The position numbers were made by a program, and so were the translations under genes. The notes under the pieces are model-generated. The model searched no databases, was not told the origin of the DNA, and was given only the letters and a program-made list of their open reading frames with translations. 26,523 nucleotides of DNA from an uncultured Clostridia bacterium (GTDB lineage: Bacteria; Bacillota; Clostridia; TANB77; CAG-508), in NCBI GenBank assembly GCA_947628395.1, contig CANQZP010000010.1:1-26523 (forward strand), given 5' to 3'. How positions within the stretch are numbered: position 1 is the stretch's first letter; each line of letters begins with the position of its first letter. Shown piece by piece: positions 1 through 9,300 of the stretch.

Positions 1-144
1 ACAGCGAGAGGCTCGTTTTAATTTTTGTTAGAATCTATAACGAGTGTATTGAGCCGAGAAAGTCTTTATTTTTAAGTGTTTTCAAATACAATAACATAAA
101 TTGTATTAACTAGTAACTTTTATTGCAAAAAATAAAAATAACTA
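1..144. other. Upstream stretch with no recognised gene
   Basis: No convincing reading frame or RNA family is recognised here. Two mutually exclusive short pairings can be drawn: GGCTC (10-14) with GAGCC (51-55), and CTCGTT (13-18) with AACGAG (39-44). They could belong to the 3' end of an RNA or to a terminator of a gene outside the window, but no clean T-run follows. The part from about 90 onward is plain AT-rich DNA leading into the SRP RNA promoter. Confidence 0.4.
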
Positions 145-173
145 TTGCTAAAAATGAAATATCATTATATAAT
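145..173 (+). promoter_or_regulatory. Promoter of the SRP RNA gene
   Basis: TTGCTA (145-150) and TATAAT (168-173) are separated by 17 bases, a good housekeeping sigma-A promoter. The expected transcription start is near 180, just before the SRP RNA helix. Confidence 0.7.
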
Positions 174-191
174 AATCCATAGAAAAGAAAT

Positions 192-311
192 GGTAGCTTT
201 TGTGTGGAGAGTATGTTTCAATAAAAAGCTATGAACCTCGTCAGATTCGGAAGAAAGCAGCGATAAGTAGTGTATTTATGTGATGACATGCTTTCCACAG
301 AGAAGCTACTT
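192..311 (+). ncRNA. ffs: Signal recognition particle RNA (small, 4.5S-like)
   Basis: This is the RNA scaffold of the signal recognition particle, which binds Ffh and delivers nascent membrane and secreted proteins to the membrane. The hallmark is the apical S domain at about 232-268: GAACC, GTCAG, the GGAA tetraloop, and AGCAGCGATAAGTAGTG on the 3' side. The ends pair as a long helix, GTAGCTT (193-199) with AAGCTAC (303-309), followed inward by GTGTGGA/TTTCCACA-type pairing. At about 120 nt it is the short form and lacks the roughly 270 nt Alu-containing arm of Bacillus. A T-run follows directly and dnaX starts 35 bases later, the usual ffs-dnaX neighbourhood of Firmicutes. The exact ends are uncertain by several bases. 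Confidence 0.93.
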
Positions 312-317
312 TTTTTT
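303..317 (+). terminator. Terminator at the end of SRP RNA
   Basis: The closing SRP helix (193-199 with 303-309) is followed by eight T residues (310-317). The RNA's own terminal helix therefore serves as the intrinsic terminator stem. No separate promoter is evident between here and dnaX at 346, so dnaX may depend partly on read-through. Confidence 0.6.
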
Positions 318-345
318 AGTAAAAATTCTAAAAGGAGGGACAAAA

Positions 346-1896
346 ATGTCTTATACCGCATTATATAGGAAATTTAGACCTTTAACTTTTAGTGAAATAG
401 TAGGCCAAGAAGCAATAACCAAAACATTAAAAAATCAAGTAATAGCAGATAGAGTAGGACATGCATATTTGTTCAATGGAGGAAGAGGTACAGGAAAAAC
501 ATCAGCAGCTAAAATATTAGCAAGAGCAGTAAACTGTTTAAATCCTAAAGACGGCGAACCATGCAACGAATGTGAAATATGTAAAGAAATATTAAATGGC
601 TCATTAACAGATGTTGTAGAAATGGACGCAGCATCAAATAACAGTGTAGAAGACATTAGAAGTATAAGAGAAGAAGTCAATTTCTTACCTACAAAAGCTA
701 AATATAGAGTATATATAATAGATGAGGTACATATGCTTTCAACAGGAGCTTTTAATGCACTATTAAAAACATTAGAAGAACCACCTAAGCATGTTAAATT
801 TATATTAGCAACAACAGAGCCTCAAAAGCTTCCAGCAACAATACTTTCAAGATGCCAAAGATTTGATTTTAAAAGAATATCAAACGAAAATATCATAAAA
901 AGATTAAAAATAATATGTAAAGAATCAAATATAAACATAGATGAAAATGCGTTAAGAACAATAGCAGTACTATCAGAAGGAGCTATGAGAGATGCAATAA
1001 GTATATTAGAAAGATGTATACAAGAAGGAGAAAATACAGTTACAGATAATCTAGTAAAAGACCTAGCAGGAGTACCTAAACTAGAATATATAAATAAAAT
1101 AGTAAATAGTATAACAGAAAAAAATAAACAAGAAACATTAGAAATAACAGAACAAATAATTTCAGAAGGAAAAGATTTATACTATTTTCTATGGGAAATT
1201 ATAAAGTACCTAAAAGATATTCTTGTCTATAAGTCAAAAGGAAAACTAGAGCTATACAATGAAAAAGAATTAGAAGAAATAGAAGCAATTAGCCAAAAGG
1301 TAGAGCAAGATGAACTGTTTAATATGATATATCAACTATCAGAATTAGAGAACAATATAAAATGGTCTACACATAAAAATATCATGTTTCAAACTGGAAT
1401 ATTGAAATTGTTACAAAGCCAAGCTACGAGCGCAAATGGGGATTTAGAAAAAAGAGTAAAATCCTTAGAAAATAAAATTAATAATTTTCAAGAAAATCCA
1501 AAAAGACAAAAAGAAGAAAAACCAGAAAAGCAGGCATCTCAAAAACCTAAAAAAGAAGAGAAAAAAGTAGAAATAAAAGATATAAAAGGAACAGATTATT
1601 GGAAGAATGTAATCAATTCTTTAAAAACAAAAGGAAAAATTACTCTATTTACAAACTTATTAAATACAAAAGCAGTTGAGATAAATGACATGCAAATAGG
1701 AATTGTTGGGCTAACTCCATTTGGCAAAAGAGTAATAGAAGATCCAGCCAATAGACAAGAAATCGTAAAAGCAATATTTGATGAGACAGGAAAAGAAATG
1801 CAAATAAAAGTGCAAGATGCTGAAAATATTGTAAAAGATAATAATGAAAATAATATGGAGGGATTAGATATCCCATTTAATATTATAGATGAATAA
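346..1896 (+). CDS. dnaX: DNA polymerase III tau/gamma clamp-loader subunit
   Basis: DnaX is the ATPase that loads the sliding clamp and tethers polymerase at the replication fork. The start at 346 is chosen because a strong AAAGGAGGG lies 7-8 bases upstream; a longer frame from 280 would run through the SRP RNA. The 516-residue product shows Walker A GGRGTGKTS (45-53), a four-cysteine zinc module (C64, C73, C76, C79), Walker B IIDEVH (124-129) and the SRC sensor/arginine-finger motif (168-170). A Lys/Glu-rich linker (about 395-425) leads to the C-terminal tau domain. It begins the dnaX-ybaB-recR operon, with ybaB starting 16 bases after its stop. No standard in-phase slippery heptamer for a gamma form was found. 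Identification is secure. Confidence 0.97.
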   Translation: MSYTALYRKFRPLTFSEIVGQEAITKTLKNQVIADRVGHAYLFNGGRGTGKTSAAKILARAVNCLNPKDGEPCNECEICKEILNGSLTDVVEMDAASNNSVEDIRSIREEVNFLPTKAKYRVYIIDEVHMLSTGAFNALLKTLEEPPKHVKFILATTEPQKLPATILSRCQRFDFKRISNENIIKRLKIICKESNINIDENALRTIAVLSEGAMRDAISILERCIQEGENTVTDNLVKDLAGVPKLEYINKIVNSITEKNKQETLEITEQIISEGKDLYYFLWEIIKYLKDILVYKSKGKLELYNEKELEEIEAISQKVEQDELFNMIYQLSELENNIKWSTHKNIMFQTGILKLLQSQATSANGDLEKRVKSLENKINNFQENPKRQKEEKPEKQASQKPKKEEKKVEIKDIKGTDYWKNVINSLKTKGKITLFTNLLNTKAVEINDMQIGIVGLTPFGKRVIEDPANRQEIVKAIFDETGKEMQIKVQDAENIVKDNNENNMEGLDIPFNIIDE

Positions 1897-1912
1897 AAAG
1901 GAGGAAAACAAA

Positions 1913-2260
1913 ATGGCAAAAAGAGGAGGATTTCCAGGTGGAATGGGAGGATTCCCAGGAGGAATGAATATCAATAAACTAATGAAAGAAGCTAAAAAAA
2001 TGCAAGCAGATATGGAAAAAACACAAGAAGAAATTTCAATGAGAGACTTTGAAAACTCTGTAGGTGGAGGAGCTGTATACGTAAAAGTAAATGGAAACAG
2101 AGAAATAAAAGAAATAAAAATAAAAAAAGAAGTAGTAGATCCAGAAGATGTAGAAACATTGCAAGATTTAATAATTACATGTGTAAATGGTGCTATTGAA
2201 AAGGTTGATACAGCTACTGCAGAAGGTATGGGAAAATTCAATATTCCAGGATTAATGTAA
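1913..2260 (+). CDS. ybaB: YbaB/EbfC nucleoid-associated protein
   Basis: This is a small dimeric DNA-binding protein of the YbaB/EbfC family, 115 residues. It has a Gly/Phe/Met-rich N-terminus containing two GGFPGGM segments, a lysine- and methionine-rich helix (NKLMKEAKKMQADMEKTQEE), and the conserved VGGGAVYVKVNG and DLIITCVNGAIEK segments. The start at 1913 is preceded by AAGGAGG at 1898-1904. A start at 1889 would add eight residues and overlap dnaX. The position between dnaX and recR is conserved across Firmicutes and suggests a role alongside replication and recombinational repair, although the molecular function of the family remains only partly understood. Confidence 0.95.
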   Translation: MAKRGGFPGGMGGFPGGMNINKLMKEAKKMQADMEKTQEEISMRDFENSVGGGAVYVKVNGNREIKEIKIKKEVVDPEDVETLQDLIITCVNGAIEKVDTATAEGMGKFNIPGLM

Positions 2261-2269
2261 TGAAAAAGA

Positions 2270-2345
2270 TATAGAGGCAGGCAAAGGGCAAAGACGTGTA
2301 GGGGCGACCTGTAGGGGCGATTATTAATCGCCCGTCACTACAAAG
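2270..2345. repeat. GC-rich intergenic repeat with a small palindrome
   Basis: A GC-rich island in very AT-rich DNA lies between ybaB and recR. It holds two copies of GTAGGGGCGA-like sequence (2298-2306 and 2311-2320) and a near-perfect palindrome, GGGCGATTA (2315-2323) with TAATCGCCC (2325-2333). A related block lies at 26276-26316, sharing the pattern AAAGGRC, RRAGAC, TGTAGGGGCG and then a stem. This looks like a dispersed, possibly mobile, hairpin-forming repeat family inserted inside the operon. Copy number outside the window is unknown. Confidence 0.6.
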
Positions 2346-2428
2346 CCTCACCCTATACATTCCCGCCCAAACTTCAAGAAAAATGCTTAATAATTCAAAC
2401 CGGTCTATAATAAAAGAAAGGAAAAAAT

Positions 2429-3028
2429 ATGTCATATTATGCGCCATCTATTGAAAAGTTAATAGAGAGTTTTGAAAGATTACCTAGTATTGGACATAAA
2501 ACAGCAGTAAGACTTGCTTTTCATATGTTAGATTTAAGTAAAGAAGAAACAGAAGAATTTATAAATTCGATAAAAGAAGCAAAAGAAAAATTAAAATACT
2601 GTTCAACATGCTTCAATATTACTGATGTAGACCCATGTCCTATATGTTCAAGTCCAAAAAGAGACCAAAGCATAATTTGTGTAGTAGAAGATGTAAGAGA
2701 TATAATGGCAATGGAAAGAACTCACGAATATAAAGGTGTTTATCATGTACTACATGGAACTATTTCACCAATGAATGGGATAGGACCTGATGATATAAAA
2801 ATAAAAGAATTATTAGCAAGACTTCAAAACAATGAAATAAAAGAAGTAATAATAGCTACTAATCCTAGAGTAGAAGGAGAAGCTACATCTATATACCTTT
2901 CTAAACTTATAAAACCATTAGGAATAAAAGTTACAAGAATTGCCCACGGTATACCAGTTGGAGGCGATTTAGAATATACTGATGAAATAACATTAATGAA
3001 AGCAATGGAAGGAAGAAGAGAAATTTAA
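2429..3028 (+). CDS. recR: Recombination mediator protein RecR
   Basis: RecR works with RecO and RecF to load RecA on gapped single-stranded DNA. The 199-residue product has the normal family length. An N-terminal helix-hairpin-helix (RLPSIGHKTAVRLAFH, 17-32) is followed by a four-cysteine zinc finger (C58, C61, C70, C73). A Toprim domain covers about 81-175 (ICVVEDVRD, then ATNPRVEGEAT). The Walker-like C-terminus is HGIPVGGDLEYTDEITL. The start at 2429 has GAAAGGAAAA upstream. It is the third gene after dnaX and ybaB, with a 168-base gap occupied by a GC-rich repeat, and ends just before a strong terminator. Confidence 0.97.
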   Translation: MSYYAPSIEKLIESFERLPSIGHKTAVRLAFHMLDLSKEETEEFINSIKEAKEKLKYCSTCFNITDVDPCPICSSPKRDQSIICVVEDVRDIMAMERTHEYKGVYHVLHGTISPMNGIGPDDIKIKELLARLQNNEIKEVIIATNPRVEGEATSIYLSKLIKPLGIKVTRIAHGIPVGGDLEYTDEITLMKAMEGRREI

Positions 3029-3069
3029 AAAAATCCACAGATTGTCAAAAAACTGTGGATTCTTTTTTT
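3027..3069. terminator. Bidirectional terminator between recR and the glycosyltransferase gene
   Basis: AATCCACAG (3032-3040) pairs with CTGTGGATT (3053-3061), followed by CTTTTTTT. An A-run (3027-3033) on the other side supplies the T-run for the opposite strand. It therefore ends both the plus-strand recR operon and the minus-strand gene ending at 3082. Confidence 0.9.
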
Positions 3070-3081
3070 CTACATGCCTTT

Positions 3082-4209
3082 TTAATCCTCTAATAAAATC
3101 TTACAAATATTTTCTGTAGAATTAGGTTTTGCAAAATTTGGGATATTATTTCTAATCTCATTTAAAATTTCAGGATGCCTATATAAATTCTTTAAAGCTC
3201 TAGCTATATTATCATCTTTTTTTATCCAAACAGCAAGATGATTTTTTACTAAAAACTCAGCATTTTCCTCCTCTTGACCAGGAATAGGATTTATAACAAC
3301 AATAGGAAGGCCAGAAACCAATGCTTCAGAAGTAGTTAATCCTCCAGGCTTCGTAATAACAAAATCAGAAATACTCATAAGTTCAGGAACTTTATTTGTA
3401 AAATCTAAAACAATAGCTCTATTTTCTGCATGATACAAAGAAACCAGTTCCTTAAATTTTTGATTCATCTTATTATTTCTTCCTGAAATAGCAATAACTT
3501 GAGAAGTTTTAAAAAGACGAAGTAAAGCACGAAAAACCAAATGAGTTCTTTTTCTACCTAACCCAAATTCACCACCAGCAAAAAACAAAATCGTCTTTTT
3601 AGAAGAATCTAAATTAAATTCATTAAATATTTTTTCTTTATCAAAATTCTCCAAAAATCTATTAGACAAAGGAATCCCAGTTAAGAAAATTTTAAAATCT
3701 GGAATACCTGAATCAGATAAACTTTCCTTCATATCTTTATTAGCAACAAAAAAATAATCTATATACTCTTTATTTACAATCCACTGTGAATGAGGAGCCA
3801 TATCAGTCAAAACAGTAGCAATTTTACAATCTATTTTATGACGTTTTTTTAGCTCTGTACACATTTGATTAGAAAAAGGATGAGTAGAAATTACTAAATC
3901 AGGTTTAAACTCTTGAAGAATAACATTAAGCTTTCTAGACATCAATTTATTAGAAGACTCTGATATTATAGATAAAACACCAGAATCAGAATTATTATAA
4001 ACATGTTTCCACATCCAAGGAGCCTTTTTAGCCATTTCCCTATAAGCTGCAGTTGATAACTTATTTATAAACTTATTAACATATTCAATACAATCAACCA
4101 TCAAAGTCTCACAATCATCATAATGAGAATCAATATATTCCTTAATAGACTTTGCAGCAGCAAGATGACCACCACCATAAGCTCCATAAAAAATTAAAAT
4201 TTTTTTCAT
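3082..4209 (-). CDS. UgtP/MGDG-synthase-like diacylglycerol glycosyltransferase
   Basis: This is a predicted membrane-associated glycosyltransferase of the MGDG-synthase / UgtP (GT28) family, which transfers sugar from a UDP-sugar to diacylglycerol to make glycolipids and the lipoteichoic acid anchor. The 375-residue product starts at 4209, where GGAGG lies just upstream; an extension to 4320 would be a hydrophobic AT-rich leader without a ribosome binding site. Visible motifs are the N-terminal FYGAYGGGHLAAAK (G12-H15, acceptor/phosphate loop), a central FFAGGEFGLG segment at the start of the second Rossmann domain, and the donor-site run ITKPGGLTTSEAL plus GLPIVVINPIPGQEEENAEFL near the C-terminus. 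It is divergent from ypeB and convergent with recR. The sugar and acceptor cannot be assigned from sequence. Confidence 0.88.
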   Translation of the reverse strand: MKKILIFYGAYGGGHLAAAKSIKEYIDSHYDDCETLMVDCIEYVNKFINKLSTAAYREMAKKAPWMWKHVYNNSDSGVLSIISESSNKLMSRKLNVILQEFKPDLVISTHPFSNQMCTELKKRHKIDCKIATVLTDMAPHSQWIVNKEYIDYFFVANKDMKESLSDSGIPDFKIFLTGIPLSNRFLENFDKEKIFNEFNLDSSKKTILFFAGGEFGLGRKRTHLVFRALLRLFKTSQVIAISGRNNKMNQKFKELVSLYHAENRAIVLDFTNKVPELMSISDFVITKPGGLTTSEALVSGLPIVVINPIPGQEEENAEFLVKNHLAVWIKKDDNIARALKNLYRHPEILNEIRNNIPNFAKPNSTENICKILLED

Positions 4210-4252
4210 AAATCCTCCAAATATTTGAAAAACAAAATTAAAATTTAAAGAA

Positions 4253-4261
4253 ATTATATCA
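4253..4261 (-). promoter_or_regulatory. Extended -10 promoter for the glycosyltransferase gene
   Basis: On the minus strand TGATATAAT (4261 down to 4253) is a perfect extended -10 element about 45 bases before the start codon. The -35 region is T-rich with no clear consensus. Confidence 0.55.
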
Positions 4262-4341
4262 CAAAATAAAAAAAATAAAAATAAAATGAATATTTTTTTA
4301 TATAAAGAAAAAAATAACAAAAAAAGATAAGGAGAGACAAA

Positions 4342-5697
4342 ATGAAAGAAAATAAAGATAGATTATTTATAGGAGTTATTTTAATTCTATTAATAATACT
4401 AGGCTTAGCAGCCTATTTTATCTATAACAAAGATAAACAAATAAAACAAACATCAGCGACATCTTATGATATGGCATTTAATGAACTAGTAGGATATGTT
4501 CAAAACATTGAAAACTTCTTAGCAAAAGCAACAATTTCATCAGATAGTACTCATGGTGCAGAAACATTAACAGAAGTATGGAGACAAGCAGATTTAGCAG
4601 TATCATATCTTTCTCAAATTCCACTTACAACAGAAGAACTAACGAAAACAGCAAAATTTTTAAATCAAGTAAGTGAATACAGTTATTCACTATCAAGAAA
4701 AAGTATAAATAATGAAGATTTAACACAAGAAGAACTTGATAACCTAGAAATGCTACATGATTACAGCTTAGACTTAAAAGACAGTCTTAATCAAATGTTA
4801 GATGATTTAAACTCAGGAGCAATATCATGGGACGATATAACTAAAAATAAAAATAAAGACTACACTCAACAAGTCGACAATGTATCATTAGACACATTAG
4901 TAAATATAGATAATAACTTTAATGAATATGCAGGATTAATATATGATGGCGCTTTTTCAGAACATATAGAAACTATGGAGAAAAAAGGATTAGGAACCGA
5001 AGAAGTAGATGAGGAAAGAGCAAAACAAATAGCAAAAGAATTCATAGGTGAGGATAAAGTAGAGGAAATAAACTTAAATAGCTTTATAGAAAATGGAAAT
5101 ATACCAGTATATGATTTTTCAGTAAAAATAAAAGACCATGATCAAAAAGCTTCAATATCAATATCAAAACAAGGTGGAAAAGTAGTATTAATGAATAACT
5201 TAAGAAATGTAGAAAACAGTAATATAGGTAGAGAAGAGGCAAATGAAATTGGAAAAAAATTTTTATCAGAAAAAGGATTTAATAATATGAAAGAAACATA
5301 TTATCAAACTCTTGAAAATGTAATAACAATAAACTACGCATATACTCAAGAAAATGTTGTAATATATCCAGATTTAATTAAATTAAAAATAGGTTTAGAT
5401 AATGGAGAAATACTAGGAATAGAAACAAATGGATATTTAAATTCTCATACACAAAGACAAATTCCAACACCTAAAATTTCAATAGAAGAAGCAAAGGCGA
5501 GCTTAAATAAAAAATTAAATATTGAAAGCGAAGGTTTAGCAATTATACCTACAGAATGGAAGACAGAAATATTTTGCTATGAATTTAAGGGAAAAGTTGA
5601 AGAAACTGAATTTTTAGTTTATATAAATGCGGAAACTGGAAAAGAGGAGAATATATTGGTTATTGTAGAGACTGAGGGTGGAATATTAACAAAATAA
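4342..5697 (+). CDS. ypeB: Germination protein YpeB
   Basis: YpeB sits in the spore inner membrane and is needed to deliver and stabilise the cortex-lytic enzyme SleB. The 451-residue product has one N-terminal membrane anchor (about 8-28, FIGVILILLIILGLAAYFIY). An all-helical YpeB domain follows to about 180, with typical sequence NELVGYVQNIENFLAKA and EVWRQADLAVSYLSQIP. Three PepSY-like alpha/beta repeats follow (about 225-440). Length and layout match the family. GGAGAG lies 11 bases upstream of the start. In Bacillus the gene follows sleB; here no cortex hydrolase adjoins and the neighbour is a spore protein gene. Forespore (sigma-G) expression is expected, but I could not identify a convincing sigma-G promoter in the AT-rich leader. 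Confidence 0.93.
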   Translation: MKENKDRLFIGVILILLIILGLAAYFIYNKDKQIKQTSATSYDMAFNELVGYVQNIENFLAKATISSDSTHGAETLTEVWRQADLAVSYLSQIPLTTEELTKTAKFLNQVSEYSYSLSRKSINNEDLTQEELDNLEMLHDYSLDLKDSLNQMLDDLNSGAISWDDITKNKNKDYTQQVDNVSLDTLVNIDNNFNEYAGLIYDGAFSEHIETMEKKGLGTEEVDEERAKQIAKEFIGEDKVEEINLNSFIENGNIPVYDFSVKIKDHDQKASISISKQGGKVVLMNNLRNVENSNIGREEANEIGKKFLSEKGFNNMKETYYQTLENVITINYAYTQENVVIYPDLIKLKIGLDNGEILGIETNGYLNSHTQRQIPTPKISIEEAKASLNKKLNIESEGLAIIPTEWKTEIFCYEFKGKVEETEFLVYINAETGKEENILVIVETEGGILTK

Positions 5698-5850
5698 AAT
5701 TAAAAACAGTTTAATAACAAAATAAAATTTTAGGAAAAAATTTCATTTATAAAAAATGAAAAAAAGAAAATAATATTAATATAATCTTTAAATTTAAAGA
5801 TTATTAAAAATCTTTCAAATAGAAATTCAAAAATAAGGAGGTAATTTCAA
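5698..5850 (+). promoter_or_regulatory. Leader upstream of the spore protein gene with a 24-bp palindrome
   Basis: The gap contains a weak hairpin (TTTCATTT 5741-5748 with AAATGAAA 5754-5761) and a perfect 24-bp palindrome at 5781-5804, centred on TTTAAATTTAAA. A strong ribosome binding site, AAGGAGGT (5835-5842), lies eight bases before the start codon. A sigma-G promoter is expected by function but none was convincing. Confidence 0.5.
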
Positions 5851-6027
5851 ATGAGTAGAAATTCAAAACTTATTTCCGAAAATCTAAGAGAAGAGATAGC
5901 TAAAGAATTGGGAGTATATGATCAAGTAAAAAAAGATGGTGGAAGTTGGGCAAACGTACCATCTAAAACTTGCGGAAATATAGTAACAAAAGCAATTGAA
6001 ATTGCAAATAGGAGTGTAGAAAAATAG
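5851..6027 (+). CDS. Alpha/beta-type small acid-soluble spore protein
   Basis: SASPs coat and protect DNA in the dormant spore and are degraded at germination by the protease GPR. The product is 58 residues, starting MSRNSKLISE. It contains the first conserved block REEIAKELGVYDQV, which holds the GPR-type cleavage site (E before IA), and the second block CGNIVTKAIEIANRS, equivalent to the GxxVxxAI helix of the family. A Trp-containing loop (GGSWANVPSKTCG) joins them, as in the short clostridial subfamily. The start is fixed by AAGGAGGT eight bases upstream and a terminator follows. Its place beside ypeB makes a small sporulation/germination island. Confidence 0.9.
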   Translation: MSRNSKLISENLREEIAKELGVYDQVKKDGGSWANVPSKTCGNIVTKAIEIANRSVEK

Positions 6028-6074
6028 TTAATTATTTTAACAGAAAAATCCCGTAAATTATATTAAATTCAATA

Positions 6075-6102
6075 GAGTTCCTATATTAGGAACTCCATTT
6101 TT
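6075..6102 (+). terminator. Terminator after the spore protein gene
   Basis: GAGTTCCTA (6075-6083) pairs perfectly with TAGGAACTC (6087-6095) around a TAT loop, followed by CATTTTT. Confidence 0.85.
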
Positions 6103-6234
6103 GTCAAAAAAACAATTTAAAATGCATAAATTTTAAAAAATTGATGAAAAATGTAATGAAAATTTAATATATAAAAAAAAAATTAATATCCGTAGGTAAA
6201 AAATAAATAAAAAAATATAGAAAAATATAAAGAC

Positions 6235-6262
6235 TTTACAAAATAATAATAAATTTTATAAT
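6235..6262 (+). promoter_or_regulatory. Promoter of the surface-protein operon
   Basis: TTTACA (6235-6240) and TATAAT (6257-6262) are spaced by 16 bases. AAAGGAGAGG follows at 6292-6301, just before the ATG at 6305. The rest of the gap (6103-6234) is AT-rich and I see nothing else in it. Confidence 0.6.
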
Positions 6263-6304
6263 AAAAAATAAATATTTAAAAATCAGTGCCAAAAGGAGAG
6301 GAAT

Positions 6305-9300
6305 ATGAAGAAGTCTAAAATTATCACAATCGTACTGTGTATTTTTTTAATAGTTTTAGTAGCCATATTGGGTATGCTGTCTTTTTTTATTAATGGGACA
6401 AAAAATTTACTTCCTAATGTAGCAGAAACTGCAGACTACAAACAAGAAGGAGAAAACATATATATAAGTTCTGTGGCAGAATTAAGAAAGTTTAGAGACG
6501 ATGTAAATAAAGGATTACATACTAAATCAAAAGTATATCTAACAGCAGATATAGATTTTTCAAAAGAAAATGATAAATCTTGGACACCAATCAAAAACTT
6601 TCAAGGTACTTTTAATGGATTAGGTCACTATATCAGTTATTTTAATATAAATTATACAGATAATAGAGGCGAAGCTATAGGATTATTCAGTACTACAAAT
6701 GGAGCTACAATAACAAACCTAGGAATAAAATCAGCTACAATAAAAACTACTAGTACAAATGGAGGAGCAGGAGCAATTGTAGGAAATGCCACAAATACAA
6801 ATATAGAATGTTGTTATAACGAGAGTTCTACAGTTTCTGCACATGAAAGTGCAGGTGGATTAGTTGGTATAGGAAATGGTGTAACAATAAAAAGTTGTTT
6901 TAATAAAGGTAAAGTATCACTAATTGTTGAATCTACAGATGGTGCAGGTGGAATAATAGGGCAAACACAAGGAAAATCAAGTGTAATTAGTTATTGCTAT
7001 AATACTGAAAATATAAAAGGTATAATCTCTGGAGGAATAGCAGGATTAACATTAAATAATACTAATATAAAATATTGTTATAATGTAGGAAAAGTAGAAT
7101 CAAACCAAATGTCAGATGAAGCAAAACAAGGAGGAATTTCTCCTAGTTCTTTTGACCACAAAACCAATTGTTTCTATCTAGTAGGAACAGGTAATCAATT
7201 TAATGCAACATTAAAGACAGAAGTAGAAATGAAAAAAGAAGAATTTATAAAAAATTTAAGTTCAACATTTTGGATTTATAAACCAAATAATTACCCAAAA
7301 TTAAAATGGGAAGAAAATACTAAAATATATATAAACAATAAAAATGAATTAGATAATTTTAGAAATCAAGTAAATAACGGAGAAAATAAAAATGTCAATG
7401 CATATTTAATGGCAGACATTGATTATAATAATGAAGCTTGGACTCCTATAAAAGACTTTAGAGGCATATTTGATGGATGCGGACATGTTATATCTAAATT
7501 AAATGTAAATATTTATGATAAAGCAGGATTCTTTACTGATATAAATGAAGCAACAATAAAAAATTTAGGAATAGAGAATAGTACAATAACTGGACATGAT
7601 GATCCAGGAGGAATAGTAGGAGATTCAGTTGACTCATTAATAGAAAAATGTTATACATCAAATTGTACAATAAAAGGTGAAGGATCAGTAGGAGGAATAG
7701 CTGGACATATATCTAGAACATTTATTTCAGAATGTTACAATGGTTCAACAATTAAAAATAGTGGTGATGGAGCACAAGGAGGAATAGCAGGAAATAGCGA
7801 TGGCGATAATAATATTGAATGGTGTTATAATAAAGGAACTGTAGAAGGAAATGACACAGCAGGAGGAATAATTAGTACTTCAAAAAACAATGATATAATT
7901 GCATATTGTTATAATGTAGGAAAAGTAACAATAAACGAAACAGAAAACGGAGCTGCTATATCAAATAATATGAACGCATTGAAAGACGACTGTTATTATT
8001 TAGCTGAATTAGGAGAAGATGACGAAGCAGATGAGAAAACAGAACAAGAAATGAAACAAGATAGCTTTATTTCTCTAATAGGTGGAAATCAATATTGGGG
8101 ATTTGAAGCAACTTCTGATTATGGATACCCACAATTAAAATGGGAAAAAGACAAAGTTAAACCAACTATAACATTAAATGGAATAAATAATAAAGGATAT
8201 ACTAATAATACAGTAACTATTAATGTAAAAGATAGGTTTTCAGGAGTATCTGCACAAAACGCATTTAAATTATACAAGAAAAATGGAAATGATTATAAAG
8301 AAGATAAAAGTTATAGTAATAATGCAATAATTTCAGAAGAAGGACAATACTATGTAATTGGATATGATGAATCCGGAAATGAAAGTGAACAAAAATATTT
8401 TAATATAGATAAAACACCACCTCAAATAGAAAACGTAAAAAATGGTGAATGGTATGACGAAGCAAAGACTGTAACAGTTTCAGATAATATGGGATTAGAT
8501 GATAATGGTTTACAATGGGCAGAAGAATCAAGTAAAAGAGAAGATTACACAAATGTTAATGATTTAAACGGATCTAATGCAGAAACTACAAGTAACACTT
8601 TCTCAACAGATGGATATAAATATATTGGAGCAATAGATAAAGCTGGAAACAGTTCAGGAGTTATATGGTTCGGTATAGATACAACTGCCCCAGAAAAACC
8701 AATAATAAAAGTAAATAATCAAGATGTAACAGGGAACAATGAAAACGATTATAAATGGCATGATGAAAATGTAGAATTTTCATACACATACACAGAAGAC
8801 ACATTAAGTGGAATAAATAGCCATGAGTTATGTATTGATGAACTAACTGATACTTGGGACGAATTCTGGGTAGGAGATGGAAATTATAAAAATACAAGTA
8901 AATGGAAAGAAGGCCAACAATATAAAGTATATTCAGAAGTTTATAATAATGCAAATTCCTTAACAGTATCAGATTTCTATTATTTTAAAATAGATAACCA
9001 AGCTCCAAGTAATGCAAAACCAACAGTAACAAAACAATCTAATACAGATGTAAAAGTAGAAATGAATCAAACAGATACTCAAACAGGAAGCGGAATTAGT
9101 AAAAAAGAATATGGATATTGTAAAAAAGGTACTCAAAATTGGAATTGGAGCGAAAATTCAACAATCACAGGATTAGAAAGTGGACAAACATATGAAATAA
9201 AAACTAGGGCAACAGATAATGTAGGTCACAAAACAGAATCTATTTCAGAAACAATAACAATATCAGAAGAAGACGTTTTAGTAGCACCAACAATAACAGC

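Noticed and set aside
280..345. Longer dnaX start at 280
   Set aside because: It would lie inside the SRP RNA. The ATG at 346 has a strong ribosome binding site and begins the conserved SYTALYRKFRP sequence.
1490..1575. Programmed -1 frameshift in dnaX making a gamma form
   Set aside because: A-runs are present in the Lys/Glu-rich linker, but none is in the phase of a standard A-AAA-AAG type slippery heptamer with a supporting structure.
4262..4341. Sigma-G promoter upstream of ypeB
   Set aside because: A GAATA-like -35 can be found, but no CATNNTA-like -10 at proper spacing, and the region is too AT-rich to trust a partial match.
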